Shown one piece after another: positions 1-7,384 of a DNA stretch of 64,000 nucleotides (position 1 is its first letter; each line of letters begins with the position of its first letter). Source of the stretch: Bacteroidales bacterium. Its GTDB lineage: Bacteria > Bacteroidota > Bacteroidia > Bacteroidales > UBA12077. Both the position numbers and the translations under genes were made by a program. The stretch lies in the NCBI GenBank assembly GCA_018334675.1, contig JAGXLL010000005.1:1-64000 (forward strand), written 5' to 3'. The notes beneath the pieces are model-generated. The model was given only the letters and a program-made list of their open reading frames with translations, had not been told where the DNA came from and did no database searches.

Positions 1-1
1 T

Positions 2-157
2 GGTTATTTCGATTATTTCGGAATCCGGGATTCCCGAACGGTTCATGTATTTTTGCTGGACCAACAGGGCCGGATCATCTGGCGGGAGAGCGGCCCGGCC
101 AATAAGCAAAAATACGAAGAGTTGAAAAACCAAATTCAGCGCTTAGCGCAGCGCTAA
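2..157 (+). CDS. C-terminal end of a thioredoxin/redoxin-like protein (partial)
   Basis: An open frame enters from the left edge and stops at TAA 155-157, leaving 51 residues. The pattern of a hydrophobic strand, 'VFLLDQQGRIIW', then a charged amphipathic helix resembles the last strand and helix of redoxin or thioredoxin-like proteins, where a strand is followed by a D-x-x-G-x-I turn. The family call is an inference from this short tail only. The last six codons and the stop lie inside the palindromic REP unit at 137-163, so the natural C-terminus has probably been replaced by repeat-encoded residues. Confidence 0.45.
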   Translation, partial: GYFDYFGIRDSRTVHVFLLDQQGRIIWRESGPANKQKYEELKNQIQRLAQR

Positions 158-186
158 GCGCTGTCCTTAGCACTACGCTAAGCGGT
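137..186. repeat. Tandem REP-like palindromes next to the RAYT gene
   Basis: Positions 137-163 form a perfect inverted repeat: two 13-base arms (left arm cagcgcttagcgc) around a single central A at 150. A second, decayed unit follows at 166-182 with arms cttagc/gctaag around actac. The pair lies directly 3' of the transposase gene at 204-788, which is the usual place for REP sequences next to a RAYT gene. The flanking cggtatatt motif is duplicated at 183-191 and 194-202. Confidence 0.8.
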
Positions 187-203
187 ATATTTTCGGTATA
201 TTA

Positions 204-788
204 TTACCAGATCTGATTCAGCTGATCTTCATCCAGCTCTTTTCTGCACTCGTTAAGGAAAGTTTTTTCTTTTATACCAATAATAGCAAAAGTCAGGGCT
301 TTATTGACCAGTTGGCCATTTCTTCTTCCCGCAAAATCGTTATAGGAGGAGTATTTCCACTCTTCCATCCTGTCTACCAATCCGGAGCGAACAGGATTCT
401 GATGAATATACTGAAAGCAAACATAGGGGTAGTTATCGGAATGACCATTGAGCATTTTGGCGGTTGTTCGATAGAACCATAAGGGACCCCTGGTCTCATT
501 TTTTTTATTAAGGGTTAAAGTAAAGGAACTCAAAAGCGTGCCCCAATTTTTAGACAATTGTTGGGTTGTTGGACGATGGGGTTCTTCAATATCCTGAATG
601 CTGATTTGTGTGGCCATAATCAAAAAATGAAAATGATTGGGCATCAGGCACCAGGCTAATATCTCACAGCAGGGAGAAATATATTTTTTGACCTTCTTCA
701 AAAAAAGCAGGTAATAATCATCCAACACAAACACATTGCGGTGGCTTTTATTGTATACATGGTATATGCCATCCTTTTCGTAGTGCAT
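204..788 (-). CDS. REP-associated tyrosine transposase (RAYT), Y1/TnpA_REP family
   Basis: This 194-residue protein has the Y1 transposase (HUH nuclease) architecture. The metal-binding HUH motif is in 'MPNHFHFLI' (H52, H54), and the likely nucleophile is Y127 in 'QYIHQNPVRSGLV', a hallmark of RAYT/TnpA_REP proteins. Family knowledge: such enzymes cut and join single-stranded DNA at REP palindromes and are usually single-copy, domesticated relatives of IS200/IS605 transposases. The gene looks intact. Its 3' side carries two REP-like palindromes (137-186), and further units lie upstream at 969-985 and 1060-1086, so the enzyme and its probable substrate sit together. No IS ends or target duplication were found, which favours a RAYT over an ordinary insertion sequence. 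Confidence 0.88.
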   Translation of the reverse strand: MHYEKDGIYHVYNKSHRNVFVLDDYYLLFLKKVKKYISPCCEILAWCLMPNHFHFLIMATQISIQDIEEPHRPTTQQLSKNWGTLLSSFTLTLNKKNETRGPLWFYRTTAKMLNGHSDNYPYVCFQYIHQNPVRSGLVDRMEEWKYSSYNDFAGRRNGQLVNKALTFAIIGIKEKTFLNECRKELDEDQLNQIW

Positions 789-968
789 CGGACCAATTTT
801 CAGGTTGCTTCATCTCAAATACTTGTCATTGAGATAACAAAATATCGGTTTAGGTACTTACTTGATTGCTAATTACAAGTTAACACAAAATCCTGAGAAT
901 TGGAATACTGAAATCAAAAAAGATGGAATGAAGGCAAACTGAGAGATAGAGATTTAAACAGAATTTAA
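789..968. other. Intergenic leader upstream of RAYT
   Basis: This AT-rich stretch between the RAYT start and the degenerate palindrome at 969 shows no credible ORF or RNA gene. It would hold the RAYT promoter on the minus strand, but no clear TAnnTTTG box was identified. Confidence 0.4.
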
Positions 969-985
969 CTTAGCGCATAGCGCTG
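969..985. repeat. Degenerate REP-like unit
   Basis: The sequence cttagcgcatagcgctg matches the REP unit at 137-163 except that about five central bases are missing, so it looks like a deletion derivative. It lies upstream of the RAYT gene. Confidence 0.6.
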
Positions 986-997
986 CAGTGTTGTGAT

Positions 998-1036
998 AAA
1001 AAAATGGGTTGCGGCGGAAGTCGGGCAGCCCATTTT
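998..1036 (-). terminator. Rho-independent terminator of the lemA-TPM-TPM operon
   Basis: Read on the minus strand, arms at 1025-1036 and 1001-1012 form a 12-base stem with one G-U wobble, followed by a run of seven T. It lies about 80 bases beyond the stop of the last TPM gene. The REP unit at 1060-1086 and a small palindrome at 1041-1054 (gttcga/tcgaac) lie between that stop and this terminator. Confidence 0.8.
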
Positions 1037-1059
1037 CAGTGTTCGATTTCGAACATTTT

Positions 1060-1086
1060 CAGCGCTTAGCGCTGCGCTAAGCGCTA
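1060..1086. repeat. REP-like palindrome in the 3' untranslated region of the TPM operon
   Basis: The sequence has 12-base perfect arms (1061-1072 and 1074-1085) around a central T. It is identical to the unit at 137-163 apart from the centre (T for A) and the last base. It lies between the stop codon of the second TPM gene and the operon terminator, and would form a very stable hairpin in the mRNA. Confidence 0.8.
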
Positions 1087-1113
1087 TATTTTTTCTAAAT
1101 TTTTTCTTAGTTT

Positions 1114-1944
1114 TTACCAGCCGCCGCCGGCGCCACCGCCTCCAAAGCCGCCACCGCCGAAGCCACCGAAGCCACCTCCGCCTCCCATTCCGCCGGAGAA
1201 GCCTCCGGAACCGGAGCTAAAATTGCTAAAGCTTCCATGCTGGCGGTGTGAGGCGGCACCAAGCATCGTCAGGGCAGCCCAGAAGGGAACACCATGGCCC
1301 ATCGAATAGTGACGGGCTCTTCTGATGCGGCCGACCACGGCAAAGATGATCACCAACAGGAAAAGCAGACCGATGGGATAGGGTGCCTGAGACTCCTTGC
1401 TGCCCCCTACCTTCTTGTTGTATTGTTCGGCGGTATATTCGCCCCGTGTCAGGTCAAAAAGCACAGTGGTGGCCTGCTCCAGGCCTTTATAATAATTGCC
1501 CTGGCGGAACAGGGGCAATATTTCATTGTCGACTATCTGCTGAGCCGTAGCATCGGGCACCGCGCCTTCCAGGCCATATCCGGTTGCGATAAAGACCCGC
1601 TGGTTTTCGGGACTCACCAGAATAAGGATACCATTGTCTTTTCCCTCCTGGCCAACGCCCCATTCATGAGCCAATCTCACCGCATAATCGGAGATTGCGT
1701 ACCCCCGCAGATCATTCAGGGTAACCACTGCAATCTGGGTGCTTGTTTCCCGGTTGAAACGCACCAGCTTTTGCTCGAGCTGGCTTTGTTCGGATGGGCT
1801 CAGTACTTCCGCAAAATCATTGACGATCTGCGGCGGCTGTGGGCGCTCAGGAAAATCCTCCACCTGAGCCATAGCAGGTCCTATCAACAGCAGCATCCAG
1901 ACTAACAGGAAAAATCTATATAACTTGGTTTTCATGGTTGTCAT
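1114..1944 (-). CDS. TPM-domain membrane protein with Gly-rich tail (YgcG family)
   Basis: The 276-residue protein starts with a signal peptide (cleavage probably after 'IGPAMAQ'). A TPM domain follows over about residues 30-175, with the family features 'DFAEVLSPSEQ', 'TSTQIAVVTL' and 'NGILILVS'. One transmembrane helix lies near 190-207 and the C-terminus is very rich in Gly/Phe/Ser, ending in W. TPM proteins of this type face the periplasm. Their role is unsettled (envelope or membrane-protein maintenance; phosphatase activity in some). The start overlaps the stop of the preceding TPM gene (ATGA), with GGAGG just upstream, so translation is probably coupled. MKTK at 1935 is an alternative start. 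Confidence 0.85.
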   Translation of the reverse strand: MTTMKTKLYRFFLLVWMLLLIGPAMAQVEDFPERPQPPQIVNDFAEVLSPSEQSQLEQKLVRFNRETSTQIAVVTLNDLRGYAISDYAVRLAHEWGVGQEGKDNGILILVSPENQRVFIATGYGLEGAVPDATAQQIVDNEILPLFRQGNYYKGLEQATTVLFDLTRGEYTAEQYNKKVGGSKESQAPYPIGLLFLLVIIFAVVGRIRRARHYSMGHGVPFWAALTMLGAASHRQHGSFSNFSSGSGGFSGGMGGGGGFGGFGGGGFGGGGAGGGW

Positions 1945-2387
1945 TTTTCCTCCTTTCCAAAGGAAATTTCATTCGATAATTCATTCACATCGTCTGACTG
2001 ATAGGGGAAGTGATCCTTCAGGGCCTCTCCGGCCATGCGGATGCCTTTGGCCAGCCCGTCAGCAAAGCGGTTTTCCTTAAAATGCTCCTGCACCACATCC
2101 CGTATCTCATCCCAGAAATCCTCGGATGTGACGGCGTTGATGCCTGCATCGCCCAGAATGGCGAATTTCCGATCCTCGACAGCCAGATAAAAGAGTACCC
2201 CATTGCGCTTTTCGGTTTTGTGCATCTTCAGTTTGCTGAAAATATAAGCGGCCCGGTCCAGGACATTGATCTTGCACTTCTTCTCCACATGCAGGCGGAT
2301 CTCACCTGAGGTATTCAGCTCCGCATCTTTGATGGCGTCAGTGATCTGCTTCTTCTGCTGTTCGGTAAAAAACTTGGATGGTTTCAT
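1941..2387 (-). CDS. TPM-domain protein, soluble type
   Basis: This 148-residue protein carries a TPM domain over most of its length ('LNTSGEIRLHVEKKC', 'KRNGVLFYLAVEDRKFAILGD'). It has no signal peptide or membrane helix, so it would be cytoplasmic, unlike its paralogue downstream. It starts two bases after the lemA stop and overlaps the next TPM gene by four bases, which makes a tight three-gene operon. LemA plus two TPM proteins, one exported and one not, is a recurring Bacteroidetes arrangement (family knowledge). The molecular function is not established. Confidence 0.85.
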   Translation of the reverse strand: MKPSKFFTEQQKKQITDAIKDAELNTSGEIRLHVEKKCKINVLDRAAYIFSKLKMHKTEKRNGVLFYLAVEDRKFAILGDAGINAVTSEDFWDEIRDVVQEHFKENRFADGLAKGIRMAGEALKDHFPYQSDDVNELSNEISFGKEEK

Positions 2388-2389
2388 AG

Positions 2390-2998
2390 TTAAAACTCCA
2401 CGTTTGGTGCTTCCTCGGCGCCTTCATCCGCTTCAAAATAGGCCTTCTCATCAAAGTCGAACAGGTTGGCATAGAGCTTCTGGGGAAACTGGTTCACATA
2501 AGTATTGTAAGAACGGGCCGCTTCATTGAATCGCCGGCGTTCCACGCTGATCCGGTTCTCGGTTCCCTCCAGCTGGGCCTGCAGTTGCTTAAAATTCTCA
2601 TTGGCCTTTAACTGGGGATAGCGTTCCACCACCACCATCAAACGTGAAAGAGCGGAACTCAGGGCACTTTGATTTTGCTGGAATTGCTGAAGCTTTTCAG
2701 GCGAAAGGTTCTCAGCATTGATGTTGGTTGAAGTGGCTTTGGAACGGGCCTCGATAACTCTTTGAAGGGTTTCCTGCTCAAAGTCGGCATAGCCCTTAAC
2801 CGTGTTCACCAGGTTGGGGATCAGGTCGGCCCTGCGTTGATAAACATTCTCCACGTTGGACCATTGAGCTTCTACGTTTTGTTCCATTTGCACCATCTTG
2901 TTATAGGTATTTTTAACCGAACCATACAAGATGAGTGCAATGATAACGATCACGCCTATGACGATCCAGGATTTTTTTATTTTCATGTTATTTAACAT
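2390..2998 (-). CDS. lemA: LemA family protein
   Basis: The 202-residue protein has an N-terminal transmembrane helix (about 10-28) followed by a long helical domain with the LemA signature 'VEAQWSNVENVYQRRADLIPNLV' region near residues 43-66 and 'RYPQLKANENF' near 150. LemA proteins are anchored with the N-terminus out and most of the chain in the cytoplasm or periplasm, and their function is unclear. It is the first gene of the operon with two TPM-domain genes. ATG 2998 is used here; MKIKK at 2986 is equally possible. A -7 box (TACCTTTG) sits about 15 bases upstream. Confidence 0.9.
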   Translation of the reverse strand: MLNNMKIKKSWIVIGVIVIIALILYGSVKNTYNKMVQMEQNVEAQWSNVENVYQRRADLIPNLVNTVKGYADFEQETLQRVIEARSKATSTNINAENLSPEKLQQFQQNQSALSSALSRLMVVVERYPQLKANENFKQLQAQLEGTENRISVERRRFNEAARSYNTYVNQFPQKLYANLFDFDEKAYFEADEGAEEAPNVEF

Positions 2999-3012
2999 TT
3001 GGGTTAGTGGCT

Positions 3013-3020
3013 CAAAGGTA
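3013..3020 (-). promoter_or_regulatory. Candidate -7 box for the lemA operon
   Basis: The minus strand reads TACCTTTG, matching the Bacteroidetes TAnnTTTG consensus, 14 bases before the lemA ATG. No clear TTTG -33 element was seen at the usual spacing. Confidence 0.5.
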
Positions 3021-3069
3021 ACATGTTTTTTGATTTGTTAAGTCACCGGGATGTTAAAATTTTCTAAAA

Positions 3070-3105
3070 GGCTCCCTCCTTAGGGGAAGATTATAAATGG
3101 GAGCC
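3070..3105. promoter_or_regulatory. Stem-loop upstream of hutU
   Basis: Seven-base arms ggctccc (3070-3076) and gggagcc (3099-3105) enclose a 22-base loop, about 50 bases before the hutU ATG. It could be an operator or a leader hairpin; the sequence does not decide which. Confidence 0.3.
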
Positions 3106-3155
3106 AACCCTAATAAAAGTCGGATGAATGTTTTAACTTTACCTGACAAAATCCA

Positions 3156-5186
3156 ATGAGAAAACCCACGGTTATGACACGAGAAGAATTCCAAAAGGCG
3201 GTTCTGGAAGGTATCCCCTATGAATTGCCGGAACACAAGCCGTACGACAGAAATATCAATCATGCCCCCAGGCGCAAAGATCTACTCACTAAGGAACAAA
3301 AGCGTCTGGCGCTGAAGAATGCCCTTCGCTATTTTGACAAGAAGCATCATGCGGTGCTGGCTCCGGAATTTGCCGAAGAGCTTCGCGAATACGGCAGGAT
3401 CTATATGCATCGTTTCAGGCCCGATTATGAGATCAAGGCCCGCACGATCGATGATTTTCCGCATCGATCCAGGCATGCAGCAGCCATCATGCTGATGCTG
3501 AGCAACAACCTGGACAAGGCAGTGGCTCAGCATCCCCACGAACTGATCACATATGGTGGGAACGGAGCGGTTTTCCAGAACTGGGCACAATACCGGCTGA
3601 CCATGAAATACCTGGCGGAGATGACCGATGAGCAGACGCTGGTATTGTATTCGGGCCATCCGATGGGTCTTTTCCCCTCCCACAAAGAAGCCCCGCGGGT
3701 GGTTGTCACCAATGGCATGGTGATTCCCAACTATTCAAGCAAGCAAGAATATGAAAAATTCAATGCGCTGGGTGTTTCCCAATACGGGCAGATGACAGCC
3801 GGATCTTTTATGTATATTGGGCCACAGGGCATTGTTCATGGTACCACCATCACGGTGCTGAATGCAGGAAGAAGAACCCTCAAGCCCGGGGAGACCGATC
3901 TCTCAGGCAAAGTATATGTCACCTCAGGCCTGGGCGGTATGTCGGGTGCCCAGCCCAAGGCAACGGTTATTGCAGGAGGCATCTGCGTGGTGGCAGAAGT
4001 CAACCCAAAGGCCAGTCACAAAAGGTATCAGCAGGGCTGGGTAGATGAGATCTATGAAGACCTTGGCCAGTTGGTTTACCGATTAAGGGAAGCCATCGAA
4101 AACAAGGAAGCCGTTTCGATCGCCTATCAGGGCAATGTGGTAGATCTTTGGGAGAGGCTTGTTGATGAAGAAATTCATATTGATATGGGTTCGGATCAAA
4201 CGTCCCTGCACAATCCTTATTCAGGGGGGTATTATCCGGCCGGACTAAGCCTGGAGGAGGCAGACCGTATGATGACCGAAGAACCGGAGAAATTCAGGGA
4301 TAAGGTACACCAGTCGCTCAAGCGTCAGGTCCATGCCATCAACAAAATGGTCAACCGCGGCATGTTTTTCTGGGATTACGGCAATGCCTTCCTGCTGGAA
4401 TCCAGCCGGGCGGGGGCCGACATCCTCAAGGAGGATGGCTCATTCAAGTACCCATCCTACGTGGAATCGATCATGGGGCCTCTTTTCTTTGACTACGGGT
4501 TTGGCCCGTTCCGGTGGGTATGCACCTCCAACGATCCGAAAGACCTGGAAGTAAGTGATAAGATCGCGGCCGATGTGATGGAACACTTGGCAGAAGAGGC
4601 TCCACATGAGATACGGGGTCAGATGGAAGACAACATCCACTGGATCAAGGAAGCGGGTAATAATAACCTGGTTGTGGGCTCCCAGGCCCGCATCCTCTAT
4701 ACCGATTCGGAAGGCAGGATTGAAATAGCCCGGGCCTTCAACCAGGCCATCCGGGAGGGTAAGATCTCTGCCCCTATTGTACTGGGCAGGGACCATCATG
4801 ATGTATCGGGCACGGACAGTCCTTACCGGGAGACGGCCAACATATATGACGGATCCAAATATACCGCTGACATGGCGGTACAAAACGTTATCGGCGATTC
4901 CTTCCGGGGTGCCACCTGGGTATCCCTTCACAACGGGGGAGGCGTTGGATGGGGAGAGGTCATCAACGGCGGGTTCGGTATGGTACTGGATGGCACCGAA
5001 GAAGCCGACAAGCGGCTGGAGATGATGCTTTACTGGGATGTGAACAACGGCATAGCAAGAAGAAGCTGGGCACGCAATGAAGGGGCCATCTCTGCCCTCA
5101 AGCGGGAGATGGAAAAAACGCCCAACCTGAAGGTAACCCTGCCCAACATCGCAGATGATGAGGTGGTTGAGGATAATATAGGCTGA
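3156..5186 (+). CDS. hutU: Urocanate hydratase
   Basis: Urocanase is a cytoplasmic NAD+-dependent enzyme that converts urocanate to imidazolone propionate, the second step of histidine degradation. The 676-residue chain is the long form found in Bacteroidetes. Visible family blocks include 'YGGNGAVFQNWAQY' near residue 131, 'LYSGHPMGLFPS' near 170, 'YVTSGLGGMSGAQPKA' near 255 and the conserved Cys in 'RWVCTSNDP' (C456). ATG 3156 is the first in-frame start with a full N-terminus. No hutH, hutI or ftcD lies in this window, so the rest of the pathway must be elsewhere or is missing. The gene is followed by a purine-rich repeat, not by another pathway gene. Confidence 0.95.
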   Translation: MRKPTVMTREEFQKAVLEGIPYELPEHKPYDRNINHAPRRKDLLTKEQKRLALKNALRYFDKKHHAVLAPEFAEELREYGRIYMHRFRPDYEIKARTIDDFPHRSRHAAAIMLMLSNNLDKAVAQHPHELITYGGNGAVFQNWAQYRLTMKYLAEMTDEQTLVLYSGHPMGLFPSHKEAPRVVVTNGMVIPNYSSKQEYEKFNALGVSQYGQMTAGSFMYIGPQGIVHGTTITVLNAGRRTLKPGETDLSGKVYVTSGLGGMSGAQPKATVIAGGICVVAEVNPKASHKRYQQGWVDEIYEDLGQLVYRLREAIENKEAVSIAYQGNVVDLWERLVDEEIHIDMGSDQTSLHNPYSGGYYPAGLSLEEADRMMTEEPEKFRDKVHQSLKRQVHAINKMVNRGMFFWDYGNAFLLESSRAGADILKEDGSFKYPSYVESIMGPLFFDYGFGPFRWVCTSNDPKDLEVSDKIAADVMEHLAEEAPHEIRGQMEDNIHWIKEAGNNNLVVGSQARILYTDSEGRIEIARAFNQAIREGKISAPIVLGRDHHDVSGTDSPYRETANIYDGSKYTADMAVQNVIGDSFRGATWVSLHNGGGVGWGEVINGGFGMVLDGTEEADKRLEMMLYWDVNNGIARRSWARNEGAISALKREMEKTPNLKVTLPNIADDEVVEDNIG

Positions 5187-5195
5187 GGATTGATT

Positions 5196-5282
5196 AAGGC
5201 TGAGGCAAAGGCGAAGGCAGAGGAAGAAAGAAGTGTTACATAGTCAAATTGTTCCATTGTCAAATCATTGTTGAATTGTTGG
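5196..5282. repeat. Composite intergenic repeat, copy 1
   Basis: A purine-rich run of degenerate hexamers (ggctga, ggcaaa, ggcgaa type) at about 5196-5230 is followed by a T/A-rich part with ttgttc, ttgtcaaat and ttgaattg words. The same two-part vocabulary occurs at 9589-9697 and, inverted, at 11911-11990. It is not coding. Confidence 0.55.
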
Positions 5283-5347
5283 CCGCCTTTTATAGTTGGG
5301 CAGGTGGAATTGGGAAGCGGACAGAAGGTCAGCAAAATCAGGAAACC

Positions 5348-6379
5348 ATGAGTGAAATCGCCGTTGTGATCTTAAACTGGAACACCCGTCATCAGCTCGA
5401 GGTTTTTCTTCCCAACATCATCCGGCATACACAGGATACCGGGATAGAAATTGTGGTGGCGGATAATGGATCCCACGATGATTCGGTGGTTTTCATGAAG
5501 AAGCATTATCCGGGTGTGCGGTTGATTGAATTTGACAAAAACCATGGGTTCACCGGCGGTTACAACAAAGCACTCTCGCAAATCGATGCCAGATATTATA
5601 TGCTGCTGAATTCGGATGTGGAGGTCACGAAAGACTGGCTGGCTCCTTTGAAGAAATGTCTTGACAACCATCCTGAGGCAGCTGCCTGCATGCCCAAGAT
5701 GAAATCCTACCACCAAAAGGACTGCTTCGAATATGCCGGGGCCGCAGGAGGTTTCATCGACCGCTTAGGTTATCCCTTCTGCCGGGGAAGAATTCTGGAT
5801 ACCCTAGAAAAAGACGAGGGGCAATATGAGCTCCCTACAGATATTTTCTGGGCCACGGGAGCCTGCATGCTCTTGCGTGCCGACCTTTTCCATTCCCAGG
5901 GTGGATTTGACGATGATTTCTTTGCTCACATGGAAGAGATCGATCTGTGCTGGAGACTCAAAAATGACGGCCACACCATCCGTTGCGTGCCCCAATCAAC
6001 CGTTTATCATGTTGGCGGTGGTACCCTGCCCAATGACAATCCCTTCAAACTTTATCTGAATTACAGAAACAATCTTTTCCTGCTGTATAAAAACCTCCCC
6101 GACAATAAACTCTTCCGGGTACTGGCATTGCGCGCACTCTTGGATGTGGCCTCTTCCCTGATCTTTTTGCTTAAAGGCAAACCGGCAGGTTTCGGGGCCG
6201 TTTTCAGGGCCTATCACCACTTCCTAAAATCTCTTCCTGTCCTCAAGAAGAAACGAAAAGGGCTGCCCCGGAATATCAGAGATTATCCCTCGGGAGTATA
6301 CCAAAAAAGCATTCTGATGAGTTATTTCTTAGAGAAAAAGAACCGTTTTTACCAACTTAGATTTCAGGCCAAAAAATGA
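5348..6379 (+). CDS. Family 2 glycosyltransferase (GT-A fold)
   Basis: A 343-residue inverting-type glycosyltransferase of the rhamnosyltransferase-like GT2 group. The nucleotide-binding 'ILNWNT' opens the chain, 'VADNGSHDDS' is at about residue 38, the metal/nucleotide motif 'NSDVEV' is at 89-94 and an 'ATGACMLLR' acceptor-side motif follows. 'FFAHMEEIDLCWRLK' (ED motif) contains the likely catalytic base. It would use a sugar nucleotide at the inner face of the membrane for polysaccharide or glycoconjugate synthesis; the acceptor is unknown. ATG 5348 is chosen because the family N-terminus begins there. It stands alone, not in a polysaccharide cluster. Confidence 0.88.
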   Translation: MSEIAVVILNWNTRHQLEVFLPNIIRHTQDTGIEIVVADNGSHDDSVVFMKKHYPGVRLIEFDKNHGFTGGYNKALSQIDARYYMLLNSDVEVTKDWLAPLKKCLDNHPEAAACMPKMKSYHQKDCFEYAGAAGGFIDRLGYPFCRGRILDTLEKDEGQYELPTDIFWATGACMLLRADLFHSQGGFDDDFFAHMEEIDLCWRLKNDGHTIRCVPQSTVYHVGGGTLPNDNPFKLYLNYRNNLFLLYKNLPDNKLFRVLALRALLDVASSLIFLLKGKPAGFGAVFRAYHHFLKSLPVLKKKRKGLPRNIRDYPSGVYQKSILMSYFLEKKNRFYQLRFQAKK

Positions 6380-6392
6380 GTTTAGGCGGTAT

Positions 6393-6595
6393 ATGATGCC
6401 CGAGCTGAACGGATATGAGTTTCTGGATCGCAAGAATAATATGCTTGGCCAGGAGATACCGGTGATCATTGTATCGGCCAAAACGGATACCGACAGCATC
6501 CAGCGGGCCATTGACAAGGGAGCTTAGATTTCCTCAGCAAACCCTTCAACGCGCGCAACATCATCAATAAGATCCGGTCGGCCCTGGGATCTTAA
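6393..6595 (+). pseudogene. Remnant of a response-regulator receiver domain (frameshifted)
   Basis: From 6393 the frame encodes 'MMPELNGYEFLDRKNN' and 'IPVIIVSAKTDTDSIQRAI', the segment after the phosphoacceptor Asp of a receiver domain. It hits TAG in 'DKGA*'. Reading on after restoring one base gives 'YDFLSKPFNARNIINKI' and a stop at 6593-6595, the normal receiver end with the conserved Lys-Pro. So the fragment lacks its N-terminal half, including the Asp, and carries a one-base deletion near 6525. It begins 13 bases after the glycosyltransferase stop. Confidence 0.8.
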
Positions 6596-6610
6596 TTTCC
6601 GGGTGGTGAA

Positions 6611-7375
6611 TCATTGGGTTTCGGAACTACGCAAGCAATTGGATATCACCATCTTACATGCATTGGTGTTCCCCAGTTCACAAGCTTTATGAAACGCATC
6701 ACAGGCGTTTCTCTTCTTGCTTTGTTTGAAAAAGCACATTCCCACATTGTACTGAGCTACATGGTTGTTGGGATCAAGTGCCAGCACACGCTGGAAATCA
6801 TTCAGCGCCTGGTTGTAATTCTGTCGTTTGTAGTACAGATTACCCCTGTAAATGAAAACATTGGGATTATTCCTGTTGATCGACAAAGCCTGGGTATAAT
6901 TTTCCATGGCTTTCCCTGTCTGCCCCAGTTTCTGGTAAACAGCCCCCATATTGACATATACCTTATTGAGAAGCATGCTGTCTGAATCATCGGCAATAGC
7001 GAGGGTACGGCTGAAGTAAGACAGGGCATCCTCAAAACGTTCCCTTTCTATCAGCACCCTTCCCATAAACATATAAAAAGTAGGATCCTGAGAATATTGA
7101 TTGATCGCCTCTTCGGCAATTTTTTCTGCTTTGGATAATTTGTCCATCATCAGCAGCACCTTAATCTTACCCTCCAGGGCAGGTTTATAGTTTTGTTGGA
7201 TGTCGAGGGCCCGGTCAAAAGTCTTATCCGCCTCCCTGTAATCCTCCAGTTTCGCCAGGTCATTGCCCAGTTCCACGATAGAATCGATATCACTTTGGGC
7301 CACAAGCATCGTAGTGGGGACCATGAATAAAACAAAGGCCAAAAACAACTGTCTGATTCTTTTCTGTTGCTTCAT
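6611..7375 (-). CDS. Secreted tetratricopeptide-repeat protein
   Basis: The 254-residue protein has a signal peptide ending near 'MLVAQ' (about residue 26) followed by about five TPR units, for example 'ALDIQQNYKPALEGKI', 'GRVLIERERFEDALSYF', 'NMGAVYQKLGQTGKAMENY' and 'GNLYYKRQNYNQALNDF'. TPR solenoids mediate protein contacts; the partner is unknown. The C-terminus has two cysteines close together ('NTNACKMVISNC'). It lies nine bases after recR on the same strand, so the two are likely cotranscribed, although no functional link is known. Confidence 0.85.
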   Translation of the reverse strand: MKQQKRIRQLFLAFVLFMVPTTMLVAQSDIDSIVELGNDLAKLEDYREADKTFDRALDIQQNYKPALEGKIKVLLMMDKLSKAEKIAEEAINQYSQDPTFYMFMGRVLIERERFEDALSYFSRTLAIADDSDSMLLNKVYVNMGAVYQKLGQTGKAMENYTQALSINRNNPNVFIYRGNLYYKRQNYNQALNDFQRVLALDPNNHVAQYNVGMCFFKQSKKRNACDAFHKACELGNTNACKMVISNCLRSSETQ

Positions 7376-7384
7376 ATAGGTCAG

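Noticed and set aside
2-157. Firm naming of the left-edge gene as a peroxiredoxin
   Set aside because: Only 51 residues are visible and no catalytic Cys is included, so only a general redoxin-like fold is suggested.
993-1220. Plus-strand ORF coding an Arg-rich protein
   Set aside because: It is the antisense of the Gly-rich tail of the TPM gene and of the terminator region; base composition explains the Arg/Ser runs.
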